Below, one piece after another: positions 42,649 to 50,605 of a stretch of DNA of 64,000 nt (position 1 is the first letter of the stretch; every line of letters starts with the position of its first letter). The notes below the pieces were generated by a model that saw nothing but the letters and a program-made list of their open reading frames with translations, ran no database searches and was not told the origin of the DNA. The stretch comes from CBDHCC01 sp965261015 (lineage in GTDB: Bacteria; Pseudomonadota; Alphaproteobacteria; Sphingomonadales; Sphingomonadaceae), in assembly GCA_965261015.1 (NCBI GenBank), contig CBDHCC010000002.1:496001-560000 (forward strand), given 5' to 3'. The position numbers and the translations under genes were made by a program.

Positions 42649-44184
42649 ATGACGGCGCGCTTTCTGAGGCGACACGCCATGGCCGCTCGGCAGAGGGCCG
42701 TGGCCTGTCTGGGCCTTGCTCCCGGCCTGCTGGCCGGATGCGCGGCCGTGTCGGTCGCGCGCGTCACCGAACCCACGGCGAACGTCCCGTCCGCCGCGGC
42801 GCAGGAGGCGTTCTCGGAGGAGCTGACTCAGCGGACCTTCCGCTATTTCTGGGACACGACCGACACCCAGCGGTGCCTGGCCCCGGATCGATGGCCGCGG
42901 CGCACGTTCTCCTCCATCGCGTCCACCGGCTTCGCGCTCACGGCTTATGGGATCGGCGCGGAACGCGGATATGTGCCCCGGAACGAGGCGGCGCGGCGCA
43001 CGCGCGATTGCCTGCGCTTCTACCACGACGCGCCCCAAGGTGACGCGGCCAGCGGCGTCACCGGGCACAAGGGATTCTTCTACCATTTCCTGAACTACAA
43101 GGATGGCACTCGTCGGCGGAACACCGAACTGTCGACGGTCGACACGACCCTGTTCCTGGGCGGCGCATTGTTCGCGCAGTCCTACTTCGACCGCGATACT
43201 CCCGTCGAAGCCGAAATCCGCACACTGGCCGAAGACATCTATCGCCGTGTCGAATGGGACTGGGCGCAACGCACATCGACCGGAACACAGGCCGCCAACC
43301 TGCCGAACTCCCACGGCATCACCATGGGCTGGCGACCGGAACAGGGCTTCGAGAGCCACGACTGGATCGGGTACAACGAAGGGATGCTGGTCTACATCCT
43401 GGCGGTCGCCTCTCCGACGCATCCGGTGGGCGTCGATGCCTGGGACAAGGGGTGGGCCGCCAGGCTGGAGGAGCATTGGGGGACCTATTACGGCCGCGAC
43501 TATCTGCAGTTCGAACCGTTGTTCGGGCACCAATATTCCCACGTCTGGGTGGACTTCCGAGGCATCCAGGACCGCTTCATGGCGTCGAAGGGCATCGACT
43601 ATTTCGAGAACAGCCGCCGCGCGACCTTGAGCCAGCGCGACTACGGGATCGATAATCCGAACCGCTGGGTCGGCTACGGCGCCGACAATTGGGGCTGGAC
43701 GGCGTCGGACGGTCCGAAGTCATCCCGCGGCGAATATGCGGTGAACGGCACGCCGCGCACGTTCTACAGCTACACCGCGCGCGGGGTCAGCGCACAGCGG
43801 GTGCGCGACGACGGGACGATCGCGCCGACGGCCGCCGGCGGGTCCGTCGCCTTCGCACCCGAGATCGCCATCCCCGCCCTGATGGCGATGCGCGATCGCG
43901 GCGGCGGGCGGCTCTATGGCCGCTACGGCTTCAAGGACGCGTTCAATCCCAGCTTCACCTTTCCGCGGGCCGGATCGGTGACGGGCACGGTCGACGCCGG
44001 GACCGGTTGGGTCGCCGGCGACCATCTGGGCATCGACCAGGGCCCGATCCTGGCGATGATGGAGAACCACCGGTCGGGGCTTGTCTGGCGCACCACGCGC
44101 CGCAACCCCCACATCCGCGCCGGCCTTGCGCAGCTGGGCTTTCGGGGCGGCTGGCTGGACAGCCAAGCCGCGCCCGGGGATTAG
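42649..44184 (+). CDS. GH144-like endo-beta-1,2-glucanase / glucoamylase-domain lipoprotein
   Basis: 511 residues from 42649; an ATG at 42679 would place the signal peptide better. The N-terminus is a lipoprotein signal with lipobox LLAGC, so the enzyme is probably anchored on the periplasmic side of a membrane. The body is the glucoamylase-like (PF10091 type) alpha/alpha barrel: FRYFWDTTD, FSSIASTGFALTAYGIG, TELSTVDTTLFLGGAL, ESHDWIGYNEGMLVYILA, FGHQYSHVWVDFRGIQDRFM and VNGTPRTFYSYTARG. Characterised members of this fold in GH144 are endo-beta-1,2-glucanases. It follows the TonB receptor by 19 bases and is probably co-transcribed. A beta-1,2-glucan substrate is inferred from the family and from the GH3 enzyme nearby. 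Confidence 0.8.
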   Translation: MTARFLRRHAMAARQRAVACLGLAPGLLAGCAAVSVARVTEPTANVPSAAAQEAFSEELTQRTFRYFWDTTDTQRCLAPDRWPRRTFSSIASTGFALTAYGIGAERGYVPRNEAARRTRDCLRFYHDAPQGDAASGVTGHKGFFYHFLNYKDGTRRRNTELSTVDTTLFLGGALFAQSYFDRDTPVEAEIRTLAEDIYRRVEWDWAQRTSTGTQAANLPNSHGITMGWRPEQGFESHDWIGYNEGMLVYILAVASPTHPVGVDAWDKGWAARLEEHWGTYYGRDYLQFEPLFGHQYSHVWVDFRGIQDRFMASKGIDYFENSRRATLSQRDYGIDNPNRWVGYGADNWGWTASDGPKSSRGEYAVNGTPRTFYSYTARGVSAQRVRDDGTIAPTAAGGSVAFAPEIAIPALMAMRDRGGGRLYGRYGFKDAFNPSFTFPRAGSVTGTVDAGTGWVAGDHLGIDQGPILAMMENHRSGLVWRTTRRNPHIRAGLAQLGFRGGWLDSQAAPGD

Positions 44185-44323
44185 CGGTTCGACAGTCCAT
44201 CAGAATGCCGGGGGCGGCAACATCGCTGGACGTGCGCTTCGGCGACGCGAACATTGCCGATCCGGCACTGAGTGCGCCACCGGGTCCGCGTACCACCTCG
44301 GCGGATCGCCTTGTGACCGCATC

Positions 44324-44337
44324 TGCAAACGCTTACA
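44324..44337. promoter_or_regulatory. LacI-type operator upstream of the lacI-like gene
   Basis: TGCAAACGCTTACA fits the LacI-family pattern TGnAAnCGnTTnCA and lies 55 bases before the GTG start of the regulator, suggesting autoregulation. It matches the site at 39547-39560 at ten of fourteen positions. Confidence 0.6.
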
Positions 44338-44392
44338 GCATCCGGCACGGTCGGCCGGACAGCCGCGTCCCACCTGCCGTCGGAGAGTGCGC

Positions 44393-45442
44393 GTGACGGC
44401 CAAGAGACCGACCCTGAAGGATGTGGCCGACCGCGCCGGCCTGTCGATCGCGTCGGCGTCCCGGGCGCTGAACGCTCGACCCCATGTCAGTCCGTCGGTC
44501 CTGGCCCGGGTGCGCGACGCCGCCGACGCGCTGGGCTTCGTGCCGCACGCCGGCGCTCGCCAGCTGACCTTGCGACGCACGGGCACGATCGGCGTCATCC
44601 TGCCCGACTTGTTCGGCGAGTTCTTCTCGGAGCTGATTCGCGGCGTCGACCACGCGGCCCACCGACACGAACAACAATTGTTGCTGTCGACCTTGCACGG
44701 GGCCACGGGCCGGGTCGCGATGGTCGCCAGCGCGATGAGCGGGCGGGTCGACGGTCTGCTGGTGATGGCGCCGGAATGCGATCGGGACGCGCTCGACCGC
44801 GACCTGCCCGCCGGGCTGCCGACGGTTCTCCTGAACACCACCCTGCCCGGCCGGTCGTCGATCTCGGTCGACAACCGGGCCGGAGCGTTCGAAGCGACCG
44901 AACACCTGCTGACTGGCGGACGACGGCGCCTGGCCTTCGTGTGCGGTCCCGACGCCAATACGGACTCGCAGGCCCGGCTGACCGGATTCCGCGCGGCGCT
45001 CGCCGGCTGTCAGGACGCGGCCGAGCCCCTGGTTCTGCCGGGCGACTTCACCGAGGACAGCGGAGTGCTGGCGGCCGAGACGCTGTTGCGGCACCGCGGA
45101 GCCATCGACGGCGTGGTCTGCGCCAACGACATGATCGCGATCGGGTGTCTGCTGGCCCTGCGCGCGGCGGGCGTGTCGGTGCCCGGCGAGATCGCGATCA
45201 TCGGTTTCGACGATGTGCCCGCCGCCCGCTACCTGTCGCCGACGCTCTCGTCCGTCCATATCGGCATCAGCCGCTTGGGCACGCTGGCGGTCGAGCGGCT
45301 GCTCGACGCCATCGATGCGCCGACGGCCCCGCCCCGGGTCGACGCCTTGACCCCGGTGCTGATGGCTCGTGGGTCCACCGCTCCGCTTGCGCCGACAGGC
45401 ACCCGGCGCGAACAGGAGACGACGTGTCGCGCCGCTGGTTGA
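44393..45442 (+). CDS. LacI-family transcriptional regulator
   Basis: 349 residues from the GTG at 44393 with GGAGAG 7 bases upstream (VTAKRPTLKDVADRAGLS). The N-terminal helix-turn-helix TLKDVADRAGLSIASASRALNARPHVSPSVLARVRDAADALGFVPHAGARQL includes the hinge helix. The periplasmic-binding-protein-like sensor domain follows (TIGVILPDLFGEFFSELIRGVDHAA, GLLVMAPECD, VSVDNRAGAFEATEHLL, AIDGVVCANDMIAIGCLLAL, IAIIGFDDVPAARYLSPTLSSV). It should repress the glucan-utilisation genes until a sugar inducer binds. Two matching operators lie upstream of the receptor and of this gene. The 3' end overlaps the esterase gene by 19 bases. Confidence 0.9.
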   Translation: MTAKRPTLKDVADRAGLSIASASRALNARPHVSPSVLARVRDAADALGFVPHAGARQLTLRRTGTIGVILPDLFGEFFSELIRGVDHAAHRHEQQLLLSTLHGATGRVAMVASAMSGRVDGLLVMAPECDRDALDRDLPAGLPTVLLNTTLPGRSSISVDNRAGAFEATEHLLTGGRRRLAFVCGPDANTDSQARLTGFRAALAGCQDAAEPLVLPGDFTEDSGVLAAETLLRHRGAIDGVVCANDMIAIGCLLALRAAGVSVPGEIAIIGFDDVPAARYLSPTLSSVHIGISRLGTLAVERLLDAIDAPTAPPRVDALTPVLMARGSTAPLAPTGTRREQETTCRAAG

Positions 45443-46167
45443 GAAGGCTGGCCCTGACCCTGTGCGCCGCCGGCCTGGCACCCGCGACGGCCCAGGAGGC
45501 ACCCGCGATCCAGGAGGGGCAGTACGCCCACGCCGCGGACGCGACGGGCGACTACGCCTACCAGCTGTTCGTGCCACGCGGCTATGTCGCGTCCGGGGCG
45601 ACCCGGTTGCCCTTGCTCATTTTCCTGCACGGTTCGGGCGAGCGCGGCGACGACGTCTCTCTGGTCACGGTCCATGGGCCGCCCAAGATCGTGGCGCAGC
45701 ATCCGGGATTGCCGTTCATCGTGCTATCCCCCTTGCTGCCGGCCGAACAGGACTGGGACACCGCGACCCTGGAGCGGATGCTGGCACGGGTCCGGTCCAC
45801 CTTGCGCGTCGACTCGTCGCGCATCTACTTGACCGGGCTCAGCCGTGGCGGTCACGCCACCTGGCGCTGGGCAGCGCAGCGGCCCGACCTGTTCGCGGCC
45901 GTCGCCCCGGTGGCCGGCCGCGGAGACCTGGCGGACGCCTGCCGGCTGGCGGGGGTACCGATCTGGGCATTCCACGGCGACCGAGACGACACGGTGGAGC
46001 CATCGGGCAGCTTCGCGATGGTGGATGCGATCCGCCGGTGCGACGGCGCCAATCCCCGGCCGCGCCTGACGATCTATCCGGATGTGGGCCACAATTCGTG
46101 GGATCCGGCCTATGACGACCCGGCGCTCTACCTCTGGCTGTTGGAGCACCGACGGGCACAGCCGTGA
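45424..46167 (+). CDS. Secreted alpha/beta hydrolase (CE1/PHB-depolymerase-like esterase)
   Basis: 247 residues from the GTG at 45424, preceded by GGAG at good spacing, starting inside the end of the LacI gene. Signal peptide: RRLALTLCAAGLAPATAQ. Core motifs: PLLIFLHGSGERGDD (oxyanion), YLTGLSRGGHATWRWA with nucleophile Ser in GLSRGG, PIWAFHGDRDDTV with the acid, and DVGHNSWDPAY with the His. The fold is that of feruloyl/acetyl esterases, PHB depolymerases and predicted phospholipases. In the glucan locus it may remove acyl or succinyl-type substituents from the polymer; this is inferred. It is convergent with the GH3 gene, 3 bases apart. Confidence 0.8.
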   Translation: MSRRWLRRLALTLCAAGLAPATAQEAPAIQEGQYAHAADATGDYAYQLFVPRGYVASGATRLPLLIFLHGSGERGDDVSLVTVHGPPKIVAQHPGLPFIVLSPLLPAEQDWDTATLERMLARVRSTLRVDSSRIYLTGLSRGGHATWRWAAQRPDLFAAVAPVAGRGDLADACRLAGVPIWAFHGDRDDTVEPSGSFAMVDAIRRCDGANPRPRLTIYPDVGHNSWDPAYDDPALYLWLLEHRRAQP

Positions 46168-46170
46168 TCG

Positions 46171-48402
46171 TCAGGTGAGGGTGAAGCGCCGGGCCTCGCC
46201 GTTCACGGAACTGGTCGCGATCCACAGGTCGAATTCGCCCGGTTCCACGACGAAGCGGCCATCGCCCCAGAAGCGCAGGTCCTCGCGGGTCAGCGTCATC
46301 TCCACGCGGCGCGATCGGCCGGGCGCCAGTTCGACCCGCTCAAAGCCCTTCAGCAGGCGGACCGGCTGCACCCGACTGGCGACCACATCGTGGACGTACA
46401 GCTGGACCACCTCGGCACCCGCCGTTCGGCCGGTGTTGGTGACGGTGGCGCGCACGGTCATCCGGTCACCCATCCGGTCGGGCACCTCGATCCCGTCCAG
46501 CCGAAAGGTGCTGTAGCTCAGCCCGTGACCGAAGGGGTACAGCGCCTCGTTTTTCGTCGTGCGGTAACGGGATTTGTAAGCCTGATCGCCCGTCTCCGGC
46601 GCGGGCCGGCCGGTGCGCGGGTGATTGTAGAAGAAGGGCTCCTGACCACTCTCGTTCGGAAAACTGACGCTCAGCTTGGCGGACGGATTGACTCGGCCGG
46701 TCAGGACATCGGCGATGGCGTGGCCGGCCGCCGAGCCCAGGAACCAGGTGGCCAGGATGGCGGGAGCGCCCTTGACCGCGCCCTCCAGCGCCAGCGCGCG
46801 GCCGTGGCGCAGAAGCACCACCACCGGCTTTCCGGTGGCCGCCATCGCCTCGGCCAACGCCATCTGCGCGGCGGGCACGGTGATGGACGTGCGCGACTGC
46901 GCCTCGCCCGACATATCCTGCGTCTCGCCGATCGCCAGCAGCACGACGTCGCTCCGCCGGGCGGCCGCGACCGCCGCCGCGATGCCGCCGTCGATCGGCG
47001 CCTCGACCTCGGACCCCTTTTCCGCGTTCACGGTGAAGCCCTGCGCCTCCAGCCCCTGTCGGATGGACACGTTCAGGGTCTGGTCCGACATGAACGCCCA
47101 GGTGCCGACCACGTTGTCGCGGTCCTCGCCGAACGGTCCGATCAACGCCACGGTCTGCGACCGCTTCAGGGGCAGCACGTCGCCATCGTTCTTCAGGAGC
47201 ACGATCGAGCGCGCGCCCGCCTCTCTCGACAAGCCCAGCATCGCGGGGGTGGACACGCTGCGGCGCTCGGCCCGCACATCCACCGACCGGTAAGGGTCGT
47301 CCAGCAGCCCCACCGCCTCCTTCAGGCGCAGTACGCGACCGACCGCCTCGTCCAGCCGCTCCATCGGCACCTCGCCGGCCCGCACCAGCTCCGGAAGCCA
47401 GAGATTGAAGAGGTTCGACTGCATGGCCATGTCCATGCCGGCCATAAAGGCTTTCTTCGCCGCGTCGCGCGCGTCCGCCGCGTAGCCGTGGGCGATCAGC
47501 TCCTCGTCCGCGGTGTAGTCGCCCACGACCATGCCGCCAAAGCGCCAGTCGCCCCGCAGCAGGTCGGTCATCAGCCAATGGTTGCCGCTCGCCGGAACGC
47601 CGTCGATGTCGTTGAAGGCGGACATCAGCGTCGCCACGCCCGCGTCCACGCACGCCTTGAACGGCGCCAGGTGGACGTCGTGCAGCGTGGAGGGAGAGAT
47701 CTGCGTGTAGTTGTAGTCCTGCCCACCGGACACCGCGCCATAGGCGGCGAAGTGCTTGGCGCAGGCCGCCACTCGGGTCGGGTCGCGCAGGCTGTCCCCC
47801 TGAAAGCCGCGAACCCGAGCGACGCCCAGGACGGAGCCCAGATACGGGTCCTCGCCCGACCCTTCCGCGACCCGGCCCCAACGCTGATCCCGAGCGACAT
47901 CGACCATGGGGGCGAAGGTCCAATGTACGCCCAGCGCGGTCGATTCCAGCGCCGCGGCGCGGGCGGTCCGCTCCGCCAGATCGGGGTCGAAGGCGCAGGC
48001 CTCCGCGATCGGCAGCGGATAGGCGGTCCGCAGGCCGTGGATCACGTCGGCGGCGAAGATCAAAGGGATCTTCATCCGCGTGCCTTCCACGGCGGCGCGC
48101 TGCGCCTCGCGCGCGCCGGCGACACCCACGCCGTTGAACAGCATCCCCACCTCGCCCCGGGCGATCCGCGCCAACTGCTCATTGGCACCGGTGGTCGGCA
48201 GATTGGGGTTGAACGGCTTGCCGGTGGGGCGGATCTGATCGGAGAAGCCGGACAGCTGCCCGGCTTTTTCCTCGACCGTCATCGCGGCGATCAAGGCCGC
48301 CACCCGGTCCGTGCGGGCGAGGGCCGGCATGGCTCCCAGGGACAGACCCGCCAGGGCGGCACCGCCCTTCAGCAGCTCGCGCCGGTCGATCGACCTCACC
48401 AT
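46171..48402 (-). CDS. bglX: Periplasmic beta-glucosidase, glycoside hydrolase family 3
   Basis: 743 residues from the ATG at 48402, which has a GGGAGGG ribosome binding site. Tat-like signal RRELLKGGAALAG, so exported folded. GH3 N-domain: FAADVIHGLRTAYPLPIAEACAFDP, APMVDVARDQRWGRVAEGSGEDPYLGS, AACAKHFAAYG and the nucleophile Asp295 in GMVVGDYTADE. GH3 C-domain from ~370 (SIVLLKNDGDVLPLKRSQTVALIGPF, LLAIGE) and a fibronectin-like C-terminal domain from ~640. Expected to release glucose from oligosaccharides produced by the GH144-like enzyme. It lies on the opposite strand from the rest of the locus, convergent with the esterase; no clear LacI-type operator was found directly upstream. Confidence 0.9.
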   Translation of the reverse strand: MVRSIDRRELLKGGAALAGLSLGAMPALARTDRVAALIAAMTVEEKAGQLSGFSDQIRPTGKPFNPNLPTTGANEQLARIARGEVGMLFNGVGVAGAREAQRAAVEGTRMKIPLIFAADVIHGLRTAYPLPIAEACAFDPDLAERTARAAALESTALGVHWTFAPMVDVARDQRWGRVAEGSGEDPYLGSVLGVARVRGFQGDSLRDPTRVAACAKHFAAYGAVSGGQDYNYTQISPSTLHDVHLAPFKACVDAGVATLMSAFNDIDGVPASGNHWLMTDLLRGDWRFGGMVVGDYTADEELIAHGYAADARDAAKKAFMAGMDMAMQSNLFNLWLPELVRAGEVPMERLDEAVGRVLRLKEAVGLLDDPYRSVDVRAERRSVSTPAMLGLSREAGARSIVLLKNDGDVLPLKRSQTVALIGPFGEDRDNVVGTWAFMSDQTLNVSIRQGLEAQGFTVNAEKGSEVEAPIDGGIAAAVAAARRSDVVLLAIGETQDMSGEAQSRTSITVPAAQMALAEAMAATGKPVVVLLRHGRALALEGAVKGAPAILATWFLGSAAGHAIADVLTGRVNPSAKLSVSFPNESGQEPFFYNHPRTGRPAPETGDQAYKSRYRTTKNEALYPFGHGLSYSTFRLDGIEVPDRMGDRMTVRATVTNTGRTAGAEVVQLYVHDVVASRVQPVRLLKGFERVELAPGRSRRVEMTLTREDLRFWGDGRFVVEPGEFDLWIATSSVNGEARRFTLT

Positions 48403-48492
48403 CGCACCCTCCCTCGTTCGCCCATGGCTAAGCCGCAAAGGCCGGTCCGCACAAGGCCCACCGACCGCTCCCGGCGGCGTCGCGGCACGCGA

Positions 48493-49410
48493 TCAGGGCA
48501 CGTCCTTGGCTGCCGGCGCGCTCACCAGCCGCCCGCCTGCCTGAGCGATGGCGCGATGGCCGCGGACGGTCAGGTCGCTGCCGAGCGCGAACTGGTCCCG
48601 CAGGTCGAAGGGGTAGGCGCGCAGCTTGTAGCGCGTGCCCCAGGGCGTGTCGGCCAGCACGACCTTCACGTCATGGCCATAGCTTGCGAAGGCGCTGGTC
48701 CGACCCACGTCGAGCAGGCGGCTTCGCACCAGCGCGGAGTCGTGCCCGGGCGCCACGTAGAATTCGGCCACGACCTGCAGCGTGCGCGCGCCGTCGTTGG
48801 CGTTGACGATGTTCTGCGTCCAGATCCGCTCGTGCGGCACCGTCACCACATTGTCGTCGGCCGTGACGATCTGGATCGCGCGCAGGCCAACCGTCCGCAC
48901 CTCGCCATACTGATCGTCGATCACCACCCAGTCGCCGGGCCGGTAGGGGCGCTCCACGATCGCGACGATCCCGGCGATCAGGGACGACACATAGTCCTTG
49001 AACGCAAAGCCGATCGCGACGCTGGCGGCGCCCGCGATCACCAGAAAATTCTGGAAGGTGATGTTGAAGACGAGCGGGACGATCCACAGGATCGCCACGC
49101 TCAACAGGATCAGGCGCGCGACCGGTACGACGCCCAGCAGGTAGAGCCTCAGCTGCGTCGGTCCGCGCTGGGCGAGATAGGGCAATGCGCGGCGCAGAAG
49201 GGCGATCGTCAGCCACGTCGCCGCGATGATGAGCGCGATGGACGCGAACGGGATGTCCTGAAGGTCGTTGACCAGCTTGGTGGTGGTGTCTCCCGCGTCG
49301 GCCGCCGCGGTGCCCGGAACCGCCGAGGCTGCCGCCTGTCCGGCGGTCTGCGCGACGGTGGTCACCGCCTGGGCCGCGGCGTCGCCGTCGGGTGAAGGCG
49401 GAGTGCTCAC
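48493..49410 (-). CDS. MscS-family mechanosensitive channel
   Basis: 305 residues from a GTG that overlaps the upstream stop (GTGA). After an Ala/Thr-rich N-terminus there are about three membrane helices at ~55-150 (IALIIAATWLTIALLRRALPYL, VARLILLSVAILWIVPLVF). The channel signature follows: FLVIAGAASVAIGFAFKDYVSSLIAGIVAIVERPYRPGDWV, i.e. the pore helix with the Ala/Gly pattern and the start of the beta domain, then YGEVRTVGLRAIQIVTADDNVVTVPHERIW. Such channels open under membrane tension to release solutes on osmotic downshift. Coupled translation with the preceding unknown gene implies joint function. Confidence 0.88.
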   Translation of the reverse strand: MSTPPSPDGDAAAQAVTTVAQTAGQAAASAVPGTAAADAGDTTTKLVNDLQDIPFASIALIIAATWLTIALLRRALPYLAQRGPTQLRLYLLGVVPVARLILLSVAILWIVPLVFNITFQNFLVIAGAASVAIGFAFKDYVSSLIAGIVAIVERPYRPGDWVVIDDQYGEVRTVGLRAIQIVTADDNVVTVPHERIWTQNIVNANDGARTLQVVAEFYVAPGHDSALVRSRLLDVGRTSAFASYGHDVKVVLADTPWGTRYKLRAYPFDLRDQFALGSDLTVRGHRAIAQAGGRLVSAPAAKDVP

Positions 49411-50546
49411 AGCCGGGCGACCGGGAAACCCGCCGACGAAAGGCCGGACCGGATGGAGGGGTAGGCGGCGGTGCGAACGCGCACGGAGGCCCCGTCCCGC
49501 TCCAGAAAGCCCGAGGCCACCAGGCTGGCGACGATGGTCCCGCGGCCGTCGATGGGCACCACGGCGTCCAGCTCCTCGGCGGTCAGCGACCCGTGGATCA
49601 GCAGCGCGTGCAGGACGAGCAACGCCACCTGAGGATGGTGACCGGGCAGGATCAGTTCGTTCAGAGCGGCCACCCACAAGGTTTGCCGGTGCTCGCCGTC
49701 GGCGGCGGTCGGCACCTCGTCGTCGTCGTTCGACCGCAGGGCCTGGCGCCACAGATGCCACGCCACCCAAGGAATGCCGCGGGACAGCGCCGCCAGCTTT
49801 TCGAAGAAATCGTCCGACGCGTCCTCGCTCGTCAGCAGCGAAGCCCCGCTGGACGCCATTCGAAAGCGCACTTCCCCGTGCCCCGCCTGCCCCAGGTCCG
49901 CAAACCAGTCGCTCAGGCGTCGGGCGTCGAAGGGCCGAAAGGTCAGCGGCTCGGGCAGGATCAAGTCCGCCGCCACGGCCTGGGACAGAAACGCCCAGCC
50001 CCAGGACGAACAGCCGACGACCACGCGCCGGCCCGTCATGTCCAGCGCGGCCAGCAGGGCGCGCACCGCCCACAGGCCGTCGGCATGGCGCAGCACCCAG
50101 CGTTCCAGGCCCGGGATCACCAGCAGGCCCTCCCCGGACAGATCCGGTGGCGCGGCCGGGCCGAGCAGGGTGGCGCGGGGCGGCGGGTCCAGGATGTCGT
50201 GACCCTCCTGCCGCGCCCAGGTGCCGACCACGTCGTTCTCGTCGCACGGCGGCACGACGATCAGGGTCAGCCGGGTGGTGGTCAGCCCCTCGTCCGCGAT
50301 CGCGGCCACGGCGGTCGACAGTTCCGCGATGACCGGGCCGCAGGCGGGCGGGGCCACGACCTTGTCCAGCATCGACAGGGTGGCGCGGTTCAGCTTGTCC
50401 TCCGCCACCATCGGCCGGTCGCCGCCGCGCGAGACGAGCGCGCGCAATTGCCGCCAGCGCTGGCGCAGCCACTCCTCCGTCGGCAGATCGGGCGCGTGAT
50501 AGTCGCTTGTCGCGATCAACGGGCGGTCTGCGGTGTCGCTCGGCAT
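49407..50546 (-). CDS. Unknown protein coupled to MscS, AAA-like core with C-terminal winged helix
   Basis: 379 residues from the ATG at 50546 (MPSDTADRPL); longer frames upstream overlap dnaE2 and are not supported. No Walker A is visible, yet the order of segments (LLVIPGLERWVLRHADGLWAVRALLAAL, then RRVVVGCSSWGWAFL, then LPEPLTFRPFDARRLSDWFADLG and LSRGIPWVAWHLWRQAL) resembles strands and helices of a degenerate AAA/STAND ATPase. The last ~70 residues look like a winged helix (LVLHALLIHGSLTAEELDAVV, IVASLVASGFLERDGASVRV). Its stop overlaps the MscS start by 4 bases. I do not recognise a named family; a regulatory or chaperone role for the channel is a guess. Confidence 0.6.
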   Translation of the reverse strand: MPSDTADRPLIATSDYHAPDLPTEEWLRQRWRQLRALVSRGGDRPMVAEDKLNRATLSMLDKVVAPPACGPVIAELSTAVAAIADEGLTTTRLTLIVVPPCDENDVVGTWARQEGHDILDPPPRATLLGPAAPPDLSGEGLLVIPGLERWVLRHADGLWAVRALLAALDMTGRRVVVGCSSWGWAFLSQAVAADLILPEPLTFRPFDARRLSDWFADLGQAGHGEVRFRMASSGASLLTSEDASDDFFEKLAALSRGIPWVAWHLWRQALRSNDDDEVPTAADGEHRQTLWVAALNELILPGHHPQVALLVLHALLIHGSLTAEELDAVVPIDGRGTIVASLVASGFLERDGASVRVRTAAYPSIRSGLSSAGFPVARL

Positions 50547-50605
50547 GGCGCACCACTGCGGCGGCGCGGGCCAGCTCGTCAACCGGACGGGGAAGCGCCG
50601 TCGCG

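Noticed and set aside
46390..49395. 1001-codon plus-strand open frame
   Set aside because: It is antisense to the GH3 and MscS genes, which have clear motifs; long antisense frames are common in very GC-rich DNA.
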